Counted from the stretch's first letter, positions 52,174 to 61,157 are shown. The stretch is 64,000 bases of DNA from Pukyongia salina (GCF_002966125.1 NZ_CP027062.1:434001-498000), one strand, 5' to 3'. Translations and numbers: made by a program. The notes: generated by a model from the letters alone, not told the origin.

Positions 52174-52811
52174 TACAGGTCTTTATAGTTGATGATCATA
52201 AAATGGTCATAGAAGGATTACAATTGTTACTTCAGAATGAAGAGGACATCACTGTAATAGGATCCGCCCTTAGTGGGAAAGACGCTTTAGAGCAAATTGA
52301 TATCAAACAGCCCGATGTGGTATTGCTGGATATCAATATGCCCGACATGAACGGCATTGAAACCTGTAAAGAGCTCATTGCGCGTCATCCAGATCTGAAG
52401 ATCGTGGCGATTTCGATGCACAAGGAAAGCAGCCTGATTAAATTGATGCTTTCCAGTGGCGCAAAAGGTTATGTATTAAAAAACGCCGGACAGGATGAAG
52501 TGATAGAGGCCATAAAAATGGTGAACGATGGTAAAATGTACCTGGACGACACGGTAAACGAGATCGTGGTGAACAGTGTGGCGAATGGCAACGAGTCTAA
52601 ACAGCGCAGTCCATTCCCCACCTTGTCGCGGCGCGAGAAAGAAATACTACAATTAATACTAAAGGAACACACTACGCATGAGATAGCAGAGAAGTTGTTT
52701 ATCAGCTTCGGAACCGTAGAAACTCACAGACGAAATATGCTTATTAAGACAGGGGCGAGAAATACTGCCGGCCTGGTACGAATAGCACTTGAATACGAAT
52801 TACACACATAA
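52170..52811 (+). CDS. LuxR/NarL-family response regulator
   Basis: A 213-residue regulator: receiver domain (IQVFIVDDHKMVIEGLQLLL, phospho-acceptor Asp54 in VVLLDINMPDMNG, AISMHKESS, GYVLKNAG) and a LuxR-type helix-turn-helix (LSRREKEILQLILKEHTTHE, IAEKLFISFGTVETHRRNML). ATG 52170 overlaps the kinase stop; a longer in-frame ATG at 52119 lies inside the kinase gene and would add 17 residues before the receiver fold. Natural partner of both upstream kinases. Confidence 0.94.
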   Translation: MIQVFIVDDHKMVIEGLQLLLQNEEDITVIGSALSGKDALEQIDIKQPDVVLLDINMPDMNGIETCKELIARHPDLKIVAISMHKESSLIKLMLSSGAKGYVLKNAGQDEVIEAIKMVNDGKMYLDDTVNEIVVNSVANGNESKQRSPFPTLSRREKEILQLILKEHTTHEIAEKLFISFGTVETHRRNMLIKTGARNTAGLVRIALEYELHT

Positions 52812-52828
52812 CCTCTAAAATAAAGATC

Positions 52829-53512
52829 ATGAAAAATTTAGTTCTCATAATTGCAACCGCGTTTTTGCTGGGATGTGCTTCGGAAACCGAAAAGAACAGC
52901 CTGGACAGAATAGCCGACATTTACGACGCCAAAACCTCATATTCCAAAGGATTTAGTAGTTCTGCGGGGACCGAAACCGTAAGGAATTTTACCGCAAAAA
53001 TTTCGGAGAGTGACCTTATCGACAGTTTAAACCCAAATGTTACCTCCGCCAATATTGCTTTATTGGTATACCAGGGATTTGAAGATGATGAGAAAGGGAA
53101 GTACAATTTCATCAATGTTGAAATGTTGAATAAAAAAGGGGATACTGCAGATTATACCTATCCTTTAGATGTATTGAAGAAATTAAACAGGAAGTCGGAA
53201 GTATACACAACCTTCTCACAGAGCCTGATGGACAGTGATGCTGCCACAATTGATAATATAAGAAATGAGAATTCTATTGCTCCTCCCATAGGGGAACGAA
53301 TTATCATAACCATGGGTGAGTATAAGGAGAAATACGGGTCGCTTATTGCGTACCAGCCTTTTGGTGTTGCTGAAGTGAGTGATGCTCAGGGTGCTGCGTA
53401 TCAGTTTCAGTCGTACCTGGTTTTCAGCAGCGGAAAGAAAATACCGTATCTGGTGGTGGTAGACACCGCACCAGATCTCAATAAGCTTGAAGGTTTTAGA
53501 TTCTTTGAATAA
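52829..53512 (+). CDS. Lipoprotein of unknown function downstream of the two-component operon
   Basis: A 227-residue lipoprotein (MKNLVLIIATAFLLGC, Cys16), mature part alpha/beta (SANIALLVYQGFEDDEKGKY, VLKKLNRKSEVYTTFSQSLM, QFQSYLVFSSGKKIPYLVVV). No family recognised. Seventeen bases after the response regulator, so likely in the same operon; closed by a terminator. Confidence 0.78.
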   Translation: MKNLVLIIATAFLLGCASETEKNSLDRIADIYDAKTSYSKGFSSSAGTETVRNFTAKISESDLIDSLNPNVTSANIALLVYQGFEDDEKGKYNFINVEMLNKKGDTADYTYPLDVLKKLNRKSEVYTTFSQSLMDSDAATIDNIRNENSIAPPIGERIIITMGEYKEKYGSLIAYQPFGVAEVSDAQGAAYQFQSYLVFSSGKKIPYLVVVDTAPDLNKLEGFRFFE

Positions 53513-53517
53513 AAAAT

Positions 53518-53540
53518 AAGCCCCTGAAGAACAGGGGCTT
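53518..53540. terminator. Bidirectional intrinsic terminator
   Basis: AAGCCCCTG-AAGAA-CAGGGGCTT with flanking A- and T-runs, between the convergent lipoprotein and SusD-like genes. Confidence 0.85.
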
Positions 53541-53557
53541 TACTATTTTTTGAACAT

Positions 53558-55192
53558 TTAGTCAATAAATCCGCCAGGGTTATTATCCCAGAATACCTGG
53601 TCGGTAAGCTGACGCTGTTGGATGTTCGGGTTGTTTTCTACCTCATCAACAGGATATCTGTACCCTCTTGGGAACGCACCTGCTGCTGTTATAGGAGACT
53701 GCAGGGTTGGGAATCCTGTTCGTCTGTATAGGTTGTATACTTCTACACCGTTACCCCAGGAAGCAAGGAATGCTTCTCTTGCGATAATGGCAAGTTTTCC
53801 GTTGTTGTTGGCTGCGTTGTACTCTGCAAGTACACCTGCTACGTAGTTGTCCTTATCGGCTTGAGTCATTTCGAAACCGTCTGTTGCGGCACTTCCTACG
53901 AAGTCGTCTACCTTATCCAGGCTTAGACGGATCCCGTCTGCCAGTAAGTTAGCCGCGTTACCGTTGGTTCCAAGAGTAAGGGCTGTTTCGGCCAATAAGA
54001 ATTTTGTATGAGACGCCAGGTAGATAGGTAATATACCAGCACCACCCAGGTTGTTCTCTGTAGCTCTTGCCTGTGCAAACTCGTCTCTATCGAAGGCTCC
54101 ACCACCCGGGTAGATACCAAAGGTAGTACGCTTGAATCCGTCGTTTGGAATACCAGCATCATCGGTATGGTCACGACCCCAGTAAAGATTTCCAACATAA
54201 CAGTAATCGTATCGGGCATCTCCGGCACATGGCAGGTCTGAACCTGATGGTGGGGTGGAGGTTTGACGATACAGGTAGTAACGTGTTCTTGGATCGATCG
54301 TTCCTGTTTCGATAAAAGGAGGTTGATCGTCACCTGCATTTAACAGGTCAAGGAAGTTGTTACTCATATACGATCCGGCTCCTGCTGCAAGATATCCCGT
54401 GGTAAAGAAGGGGTGTCTTGATTCTACAGGATCCTGAACATCAGAATATCCAAAAGTGAAATCTTCTGAAGAATTATCGATAATACTACCGTTAGCCGTT
54501 GAGTTGATCCCGGCCGTTGCTCTGGCAGGATCGGTAAGGCGAAGGTTGTTATAAGCACGAAGCTTTAAAGTGTTCGCCAGGGCGATCCAGTTATCAGCAT
54601 CGAAATCTCCGAAATAAAGATCGGTTGTTGGCTCGATAAGCCCACCAGCCTGAAGGTTGGCAATAGCTGCATCAAGTAACTCTAACTGCGCATCGTATAC
54701 CGACTTGGCAGGATCTGTATTTGGATTTGGAAATTCTTCCGGCTTGTTGGCCTCAGAGTAAGGAACATCGTTCACATAATCAACCAATAGCATATAGGCA
54801 AATGCCTCGATCACCTGAGCCACACCCAGGTGGTTGGTAAGACCTTCCCCACCGTTTTCAAGGTCCACGTTGTGAAGCCCCTCGATAAGGTCGATGTTTC
54901 CAAACATCTGGTAAGATTGTTGCCACTCGGTAATAAGTGTGTTCTCATCAATGGCCCCGTTGTATGCTCCAAACAAGTTGGTCATACGCGTAGAACTCAT
55001 AGAAGGTCCGTTGTAACCATTCCAAACGTTACGTGCAAAAGTAAGCTGCACGTCGTTCAGGATGAAGTTAGGATCTGCGTTCTCAGACCCAACAACGTTA
55101 GGGTTATCTAGTAATTCTAACTCCACCGTGTCACAGGCAGTGAAGAAAAGGAGGGTGGTAAGAATGAATGAGATTTTAAGTATGTTTTTCAT
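53558..55192 (-). CDS. SusD/RagB-family lipoprotein without adjacent SusC, divergent partner of ECF cassette 3
   Basis: A 544-residue lipoprotein (ILKISFILTTLLFFTAC, Cys20) of the SusD-like group: NPNVVGSENADPNFILNDVQ near the start, the helical TPR-type core (VAQVIEAFAYMLLVDYVNDV, PYSEANKPEEFPNPNTDPAK, VYDAQLELLDAAIANLQAGG, WIALANTLKLRAYNNLRLTD), and the C-terminal FLASWGNGVEVYNLYRRTGF and PRGYRYPVDEVENNPN. SusD proteins are surface lids that deliver glycans or peptides to a SusC channel; no SusC lies in the window. The gene is divergent from sigma factor 3 and has that cassette's promoter. Confidence 0.92.
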   Translation of the reverse strand: MKNILKISFILTTLLFFTACDTVELELLDNPNVVGSENADPNFILNDVQLTFARNVWNGYNGPSMSSTRMTNLFGAYNGAIDENTLITEWQQSYQMFGNIDLIEGLHNVDLENGGEGLTNHLGVAQVIEAFAYMLLVDYVNDVPYSEANKPEEFPNPNTDPAKSVYDAQLELLDAAIANLQAGGLIEPTTDLYFGDFDADNWIALANTLKLRAYNNLRLTDPARATAGINSTANGSIIDNSSEDFTFGYSDVQDPVESRHPFFTTGYLAAGAGSYMSNNFLDLLNAGDDQPPFIETGTIDPRTRYYLYRQTSTPPSGSDLPCAGDARYDYCYVGNLYWGRDHTDDAGIPNDGFKRTTFGIYPGGGAFDRDEFAQARATENNLGGAGILPIYLASHTKFLLAETALTLGTNGNAANLLADGIRLSLDKVDDFVGSAATDGFEMTQADKDNYVAGVLAEYNAANNNGKLAIIAREAFLASWGNGVEVYNLYRRTGFPTLQSPITAAGAFPRGYRYPVDEVENNPNIQQRQLTDQVFWDNNPGGFID

Positions 55193-55214
55193 AGTAAAAT
55201 TTTTGCGTTCAGTA

Positions 55215-55244
55215 ATAGAACAGTTAAGGATTAAAAATGATACC
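55215..55244 (-). promoter_or_regulatory. ECF cassette 3 promoter, SusD side
   Basis: On the minus strand GGTATCATTTT, 10 bases, CTGTTCTAT, 22 bases before the ATG. The -10 part is identical to the fecR 3 promoter and the spacing is one shorter than in cassettes 1 and 2, as it is there. Confidence 0.75.
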
Positions 55245-55269
55245 TCGCATCGTAAAAAAAATTTTTATA

Positions 55270-55277
55270 TAAGTTTA
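55270..55277 (+). promoter_or_regulatory. Housekeeping-like -7 element of sigma gene 3
   Basis: TAAGTTTA, one base off TAnnTTTG, 18 bases before the ATG at 55296. Confidence 0.4.
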
Positions 55278-55295
55278 CAGCTGGAAATTGCAGCT

Positions 55296-55805
55296 ATGAA
55301 CAAAGAGAAAGATACTTGTAAGGAAGAGGTTTTTAATACTCTTTACCGCGATCATGCGCAGTCCTTGCACAATTTCCTATATTTTAAGACTACCAATAAA
55401 GACCAATCGCATGATATTACGCAGGAAGCTTTTATAAAACTTTGGAACAATTGTAAAAAAGTAAGTCCCGAAAAAGCAAAGTCCTTTTTATTCACTGTGG
55501 CAAATAATTTATTTCTGAATGCGATCGCGCATCAAAAGGTGGTGCTGAATTTTAAAAAGTCGAAAACTACTGTGATCAACGAACAATCCCCAGAGTATTT
55601 AATGGAAGAGAAAGAATTCGAAGCCAGACTCAATAAGGCGATCGCCGATCTTACTGAAGTGCAGCGAACCGCCTTTTTATTAAGTCGGGTAGAAGGAAAA
55701 AAATACAAGGAGATTGCCGAAATATTAGGTATTTCGGAAAAAGCGGCCGGCAAGAGGATACACGATGCCCTGGAGGCCTTACGCGAACAAATTGAAAAAA
55801 TATAG
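55296..55805 (+). CDS. ECF sigma factor, FecI-like (cassette 3)
   Basis: A 169-residue ECF sigma factor: region 2 VFNTLYRDHAQSLHNFLYFK, HDITQEAFIKLWNNC; KAKSFLFTVANNLFLNAIAH; region 4.2 LTEVQRTAFLLSRVEGKKYK and EIAEILGISEKAAGKRIHDA. The ATG at 55296 (MNKEKDTCK) aligns with the other two factors; a 78-codon in-frame extension upstream runs into the SusD gene and is rejected. Confidence 0.92.
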   Translation: MNKEKDTCKEEVFNTLYRDHAQSLHNFLYFKTTNKDQSHDITQEAFIKLWNNCKKVSPEKAKSFLFTVANNLFLNAIAHQKVVLNFKKSKTTVINEQSPEYLMEEKEFEARLNKAIADLTEVQRTAFLLSRVEGKKYKEIAEILGISEKAAGKRIHDALEALREQIEKI

Positions 55806-55813
55806 AATAGTGA

Positions 55814-55843
55814 GGTAGTAATTTATACATTCAACTGTTCTAT
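55814..55843 (+). promoter_or_regulatory. ECF cassette 3 promoter, fecR side
   Basis: GGTAGTAATTT, 10 bases, CTGTTCTAT. It ends 20 bases before the ATG at 55864 but only 8 before the ATG at 55852, which favours 55864 as the fecR start. Confidence 0.77.
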
Positions 55844-55863
55844 ATCTGAACATGCCAACGAAC

Positions 55864-56781
55864 ATGAAAAAGAAAGATTTATTAAATAAATGGTTAAATG
55901 GCGAACTAACTCCGGAAGAATTTGAGGTATTTAGAACGATTCCGGAGTTTTCGTCATACCTGAAAATAGATGCTTTTGTAAAGGATATCGATCTTCCTAA
56001 GGTGGATGTTGAAGCTGGTTTGGCTGAGTTACAACAAACAAGAATTCGATCGTTGGATAAGGAAAAACCCAAGTTGTTCACTCTGTCCAACGTTATGCGG
56101 GTCGCTGCTATACTTATACTGCTATTAGCGTCTTATTATTTTATTGCCAATTATAGTGTCGCCACTAATACCGATCTTGCCCAGACTGAAGTTGTGCATT
56201 TACCAGACAACTCCCTGGTTACAGTTAATGAAAATTCGGAGCTTCGATATAAAAAATTCAATTGGGGAAATGATCGTGAGGTCACTCTGGATGGGGAAGC
56301 CTATTTTGAAGTTGAGAAAGGCAGTACATTCACCGTAAATACAAAACTGGGTAGTGTTAGGGTATTAGGTACACGTTTTAACGTTTCAATACATGGAAAT
56401 GATCTTGTGGTAAGTTGTTACGAAGGTGAGGTACGAGTGATGATGAACGATCTCACCATAGATCTACCAGCAGGAAGAATTGTAAGTTTTAATTTGAAAG
56501 TTCCTGAAATTGCTGATGTTTACCTCAAGGAACCCAAATGGCTGTATAACGAAAGTACATTTAACGATGTACCAATTATGAAGGTATTATCTGTACTTGA
56601 ATCCGAATATAATTTAGATCTTTCAACTAAAAATATTGATGTAAATTTACGATTTACAGGGGGATTCCCTAACGATGATCTTGAAGCAGCCCTACAAGCA
56701 GTCACAATTCCTCTGAAACTTAATTACTCAATAGAGAACAAGGATGACGTTACTATATTTGGTAAAACCAATTCAGATTAG
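55864..56781 (+). CDS. FecR-type anti-sigma factor (cassette 3)
   Basis: A 305-residue protein starting MKKKDLLNKWLNGELTPEEF, much like FecR of cassette 1. Transmembrane helix VMRVAAILILLLASYYFIAN (about 76-96), FecR domain (VHLPDNSLVTVNENSELRYK, LDGEAYFEVEKGSTFTVNTK, RVLGTRFNVS) and C-terminal DUF4974 (FTGGFPNDDLEAALQAVTIP). Start at 55864 by homology and promoter position; ATG 55852 would add four residues. The receptor gene overlaps its last 38 bases. Confidence 0.92.
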   Translation: MKKKDLLNKWLNGELTPEEFEVFRTIPEFSSYLKIDAFVKDIDLPKVDVEAGLAELQQTRIRSLDKEKPKLFTLSNVMRVAAILILLLASYYFIANYSVATNTDLAQTEVVHLPDNSLVTVNENSELRYKKFNWGNDREVTLDGEAYFEVEKGSTFTVNTKLGSVRVLGTRFNVSIHGNDLVVSCYEGEVRVMMNDLTIDLPAGRIVSFNLKVPEIADVYLKEPKWLYNESTFNDVPIMKVLSVLESEYNLDLSTKNIDVNLRFTGGFPNDDLEAALQAVTIPLKLNYSIENKDDVTIFGKTNSD

Positions 56782-59323
56782 AAGTCTCTTTCTCCTTTTT
56801 TTCCTATGTTTTCTTACTAGCAATATAGCGCAGAATTCCACAAACGACATCCCGGTAATCAATATATTAAAGAAGGTTGAACGGCAATTCGATCTTAGCT
56901 TTTCGTACAATAAAAAAGATTTAAAAGGTATCCGCTGTGAGGCCCCGGAATACAACCTCTCCCTGGAGCAAATTTTAGTACAGATTTCGGGTAGATGCGA
57001 AGTTCAATTCTACCGTATTGACGAAAGATATATTGCCGTTAGGCCAGGCAACAATGCTTTAATTTCTATTTGCGGAACCTTGATTGAAACAGCCAGTGGC
57101 ACTCCATTGAGCAACGCTTCCATACTGGCGGAGAACGTACAAACCACTACAGACTCCGGTGGGGTATTCCGGATCTCGGCAATTTCGGAAACCACCAATA
57201 TCTCCATCTACCACCAGGGTTTTAAAGTAAAAGAATTAGTGGCCGGAGATCTGAACAAAACAAATGAATGTCCGTTGGTTTTCATCGATCAGCGATATAA
57301 CTATTTACCCACCATCCTACTTAACAGTTATCTCACCAAAGGGATCTCTAAGAATGCCGAAGGCTCTGTTTCTATATCCAATACCAACTTCGAAATACTT
57401 CCTAGCCTGATAGACCCCGATGTACTGAAGATCGCCCAGATCCTGCCCGGTATAGAAAGTTTTAATGAGACAGCCTCCGATATAAATGTGAGAGGCGGAA
57501 AAAACGACGAAGTTCTATTGCTATGGGACGATATCCGAATGTATCAGAGCGGGCATTTCTTCGGACTCATTTCGGCCTTCAACCCTAACCTCACCCAGAA
57601 TGTTAACGTGTATAAAAACGGTACGCATCCCAGGTTTGGAGAAAGTGTATCGGGTGTGATTAGTATGAAATCGGACAGTGAGATCCCTGAGAATGTAACA
57701 GGGGCAGCTTCCATAGATTTTATTAGCACGCAATTCTATGCCAAGATACCAGCTTCCGAAAATTTTGCCTTTCACATTTCCGGCAGGACCTCCATCAATA
57801 CCGGGCTAGGTAATCCTGTGTATAATCAGTTTTTCGAGAGGGTTTTTCAGAATACTGTAGTAACAGATTTCAGTAATAACACAACCGAAGGACTACGGTC
57901 TACAGATGAAGCTTTTAATTTTTACGACATCAATGCCAAGGCTATCTGGCAGCTATCACCCAAGGATAAGTTTCAATATAATTTTCTTACCATCTTCAAT
58001 AAATTGCAATTTACAGAGCGCCTAACCGATGAGACCAGTAGTAGTAAGAATGTAAGTGAATTAAAGCAACAATCCCTGGTGAATGGGGTAAGTTGGGAAC
58101 GAGACTGGTCTACCAGACTGTCCTCAAAGATCGTCTACAACCATGTTAATTATGGTAATGACGGGGCTAACCAGAATGTGGATACCGGACAGTTACAAAT
58201 TCAAAAAAATGAGGTTAAAGAAAGTGAGATCGCGCTGGAACTTTTCTATACCTTCAGTAACGATCTATCCCTAAATGCTGGATTTCAGCATACAGAAACC
58301 GATATTAAAAATGAGTTCAGCCCCTTTTCAGTAATTGAAATATTCACAACTGAAAGTACCTTGAAATCTAATGCCTATTATGTCAATTCGAAATGGAAAT
58401 TCTTCGAAAAAAATACGGTAGTAAGTGCCGGTATACGACTTACAGACTACCCGGACCTGGGTAAACAATTTTTCGAACCCAGGATCAATTTCCTTCAAAA
58501 GATCAATACGGCAATAAGTCTTACAGCTTCCGCCGAAATGAAACACCAGTCTATTGTCCAAACGATCGATATACAAAACAACCTCCTGGGAATTGAAAAT
58601 CTGCGCTGGATCATTTTGGGCGAGGAAACTGCTCCCATACTGGAAAGCTGGCAAATTGCCATGGGCGGTAATTTTAAAAAAGATAACTGGGCCTTTGGGC
58701 TGGAAGGATTCCACAAAAAGGTAGAAGGAGTGAACACGGCTAATCAAGGCTTCCGAAATCAATTGTCCATTACAGAAAGTTTGGGCAGTTATGATGTAAG
58801 TGGTGTGGAAGTATCAATCAGCAAGAAGACCGACCGGCTAAATGCGTGGCTGAGTTATACTTACCTCAACAATGAATACACATTTAACGATCTGGATCCG
58901 TCTAATTTCAGAAGTAATTACGATATAACCCATACCCTTTCCCTGGCTGCCTCGTATAAATGGAAATCGTTAATACTATCCTTGGGCACCAACTATCACA
59001 GTGGTATTCCCTACACCACTCCGGTTGCCGGCAATGAAGTAACCATCGAAAATGATCAGGCAAGGATCAACTATAACAGTGTGAATAACGCAACCTTAAA
59101 AGATTTCTTTCGAACCGATTTCTCCGCAGGATATACGCTCAAGCTGGATCAAACTTTTACAGGGAAGCTCAATATAGGAGTGATAAACATTTTCAATAGA
59201 CGAAATGCCCTGGATACCTATTATGTGTTGGACAGAGAGCTTAATGGTGAAGCCAATTTAAACAGAGTAGAGCAATTTTCATTGGGGTTTACACCCAATG
59301 TATCGCTAAAATTACTTTTCTAG
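56744..59323 (+). CDS. STN-containing TonB-dependent receptor/transducer (cassette 3)
   Basis: An 859-residue receptor. Signal peptide (SLFLLFFLCFLTSNIAQ), STN domain at about 40-105 (VINILKKVERQFDLSFSYNK), carboxypeptidase-regulatory-like domain (CGTLIETASGTPLSNASILA), plug (ILPGIESFNETASDINVRGG, MYQSGHFFGLISAFNPNLTQ, RFGESVSGVISMKS) and barrel ending SLKLLF. No SusC hallmarks and only 859 residues, so it is a FecA-like transducer even though its divergent neighbour is SusD-like. Its stop lies two bases from the argS stop. Confidence 0.92.
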   Translation: MTLLYLVKPIQIRSLFLLFFLCFLTSNIAQNSTNDIPVINILKKVERQFDLSFSYNKKDLKGIRCEAPEYNLSLEQILVQISGRCEVQFYRIDERYIAVRPGNNALISICGTLIETASGTPLSNASILAENVQTTTDSGGVFRISAISETTNISIYHQGFKVKELVAGDLNKTNECPLVFIDQRYNYLPTILLNSYLTKGISKNAEGSVSISNTNFEILPSLIDPDVLKIAQILPGIESFNETASDINVRGGKNDEVLLLWDDIRMYQSGHFFGLISAFNPNLTQNVNVYKNGTHPRFGESVSGVISMKSDSEIPENVTGAASIDFISTQFYAKIPASENFAFHISGRTSINTGLGNPVYNQFFERVFQNTVVTDFSNNTTEGLRSTDEAFNFYDINAKAIWQLSPKDKFQYNFLTIFNKLQFTERLTDETSSSKNVSELKQQSLVNGVSWERDWSTRLSSKIVYNHVNYGNDGANQNVDTGQLQIQKNEVKESEIALELFYTFSNDLSLNAGFQHTETDIKNEFSPFSVIEIFTTESTLKSNAYYVNSKWKFFEKNTVVSAGIRLTDYPDLGKQFFEPRINFLQKINTAISLTASAEMKHQSIVQTIDIQNNLLGIENLRWIILGEETAPILESWQIAMGGNFKKDNWAFGLEGFHKKVEGVNTANQGFRNQLSITESLGSYDVSGVEVSISKKTDRLNAWLSYTYLNNEYTFNDLDPSNFRSNYDITHTLSLAASYKWKSLILSLGTNYHSGIPYTTPVAGNEVTIENDQARINYNSVNNATLKDFFRTDFSAGYTLKLDQTFTGKLNIGVINIFNRRNALDTYYVLDRELNGEANLNRVEQFSLGFTPNVSLKLLF

Positions 59324-59324
59324 G

Positions 59325-61097
59325 TTACATCCGCTCTGGAACGGAGATCCCAAGTAATGAGAATGCAGTTTTTATAACTGCAGCCACCGCTGTTGAGAGT
59401 TGGACACGGAAAAATTTCTCCCGATCGTCTCCTGCACCCAAGATGGTTACATTTTGATAGAAGGAATTAAATTCCTTTACAAGATCGTAAGTGTAATTTG
59501 CGACGAGTGCCGGGCTGTAATTGGCGGCAGCCTGCTGTATTGTTTCGGGGAAAGCCTGAAGTTGCTTCAGTAATTCCTTTTCCTTTTCATGAAGATCTAC
59601 ATACATAACATCTTGTTCTTCCATCTGCGGCGCCTTTCGTAAGATGGACTGGATCCTGGCGTAGGTATATTGAATGAATGGGCCTGTATTTCCCTGGAAA
59701 TCCACACTTTCCTTTGGATCGAATAAGATGCCCTTCTTCGGGTCCACCTTCAGAATATAATATTTAAGAGCCCCCATCCCGATGGTGTGATAAAGTTCTT
59801 CTTTTTCTTCTTCTGAAAAGTCTTCGATCTTCCCTAATTCTTCCGAGATTTCTCGTGCCGTTGCAGACATATCCGCGATCAGGTCGTCTGCATCTACAAC
59901 CGTTCCTTCCCTGCTTTTCATCTTACCTGAAGGAAGGTCTACCATCCCGTAACTGAGATGATAGAGATTTTCGGCCCAGCTGTATCCTAGTTTTTTCAGT
60001 ATTAAGAACAGTACCTTAAAATGATAATCCTGTTCATTACCTACCGTATAAATCATACCCGTTACATCCGGATGGTCTTTTACCCTTTGGATCGCTGTGC
60101 CTATATCTTGGGTCATATATACTGCGGTACCGTCACTACGAAGCACGATCTTTTCGTCCAGACCTTCATCTGTGAGATCACACCAAACAGAGCCGTCTTC
60201 CTTTCTAAAAAACACACCGTTTTCCAGGCCTTCTTCTATATTATCCTTCCCTAAGAGATAGGTGTCACTTTCGTAATAATAGCTATCAAAATCCACTCCC
60301 ATGGATGCGTAGGTCTTTTCAAATCCTTCATACACCCAGCCATTCATCATTTTCCATAGCGCCACAGTATCCGGGTCGCCGGCTTCCCATTTGCGCAGCA
60401 TATCCTGTGCTTCCAGCAAGGAGGGTGCCTTGGCTTTCGCTTCATCGATTGGCATACCTTCATTTACTAACTTTTCAATTTCTTCCTTGTATACCTTGTC
60501 GAATTTAACGTAATAATTACCAACAAGTTTATCACCTTTGAGACCGGAAGATTGAGGAGTTTCTCCATTTCCATAGCGTTTCCACGCCAGCATACTTTTA
60601 CATATATGGATTCCCCTGTCGTTAATGATCTGGGTCTTGTACACTTTCTTCCCGGAAGACTTCAATATCTCTGCAACAGAATATCCCAGAAGGATATTTC
60701 GCATATGGCCCAGGTGCAATGGTTTGTTGGTATTAGGAGAAGCATATTCCACCAACATGGCGTCGGTTCCGGGAGATTCAATTCCGAAGGAAGAAAAATT
60801 GGTAACCGAATTAAAAAACTCAAGGTAATATGCATCACTTAGCACAAGATTTAGAAAGCCCTTCACTACATTAAAATCGATTACCTCCTCAACATGCTCT
60901 GTTAGATATTTGCCCAGGGATTCCCCTATTTGTACCGGATTGCCTTTAATTACTCGCAGCATGGGAAAAACAACCACGGTAATATCGCCCTCAAATTCTT
61001 TACGGGTCGCCTGAAATTCTACAGTATCCGGGCTAACCCCATATATTTCCTGGGTGGCATTCTTGATGTGTGAAGTAAGTTTTTCCTGCAGTACCAT
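59325..61097 (-). CDS. argS: Arginyl-tRNA synthetase
   Basis: Charges tRNA-Arg. The 590-residue class I enzyme has an N-terminal additional domain, the HIGH motif HLGH at about 128-131 in SPNTNKPLHLGHMRN, the conserved SGKMKSREGTVV in place of KMSKS (normal for ArgRS), and a C-terminal DALR anticodon domain ending FSLLGISVPERM. ATG 61097 (MVLQEKLTSHIKN) is chosen: an in-frame ATG at 61187 would add 30 residues that span a -7 promoter element. Confidence 0.96.
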   Translation of the reverse strand: MVLQEKLTSHIKNATQEIYGVSPDTVEFQATRKEFEGDITVVVFPMLRVIKGNPVQIGESLGKYLTEHVEEVIDFNVVKGFLNLVLSDAYYLEFFNSVTNFSSFGIESPGTDAMLVEYASPNTNKPLHLGHMRNILLGYSVAEILKSSGKKVYKTQIINDRGIHICKSMLAWKRYGNGETPQSSGLKGDKLVGNYYVKFDKVYKEEIEKLVNEGMPIDEAKAKAPSLLEAQDMLRKWEAGDPDTVALWKMMNGWVYEGFEKTYASMGVDFDSYYYESDTYLLGKDNIEEGLENGVFFRKEDGSVWCDLTDEGLDEKIVLRSDGTAVYMTQDIGTAIQRVKDHPDVTGMIYTVGNEQDYHFKVLFLILKKLGYSWAENLYHLSYGMVDLPSGKMKSREGTVVDADDLIADMSATAREISEELGKIEDFSEEEKEELYHTIGMGALKYYILKVDPKKGILFDPKESVDFQGNTGPFIQYTYARIQSILRKAPQMEEQDVMYVDLHEKEKELLKQLQAFPETIQQAAANYSPALVANYTYDLVKEFNSFYQNVTILGAGDDREKFFRVQLSTAVAAVIKTAFSLLGISVPERM

Positions 61098-61157
61098 CGG
61101 GTCTTTATGAGCTTTAGTTTTGTTATTGCAGCGTGCTGCGGTAGCTGAATTAGAGGG

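Noticed and set aside
55062-55295. N-terminal extension of sigma factor 3 by 78 codons
   Set aside because: It overlaps the divergent SusD-like gene and its promoter, and aligns with nothing in the other two sigma factors; the ATG at 55296 fits family length.
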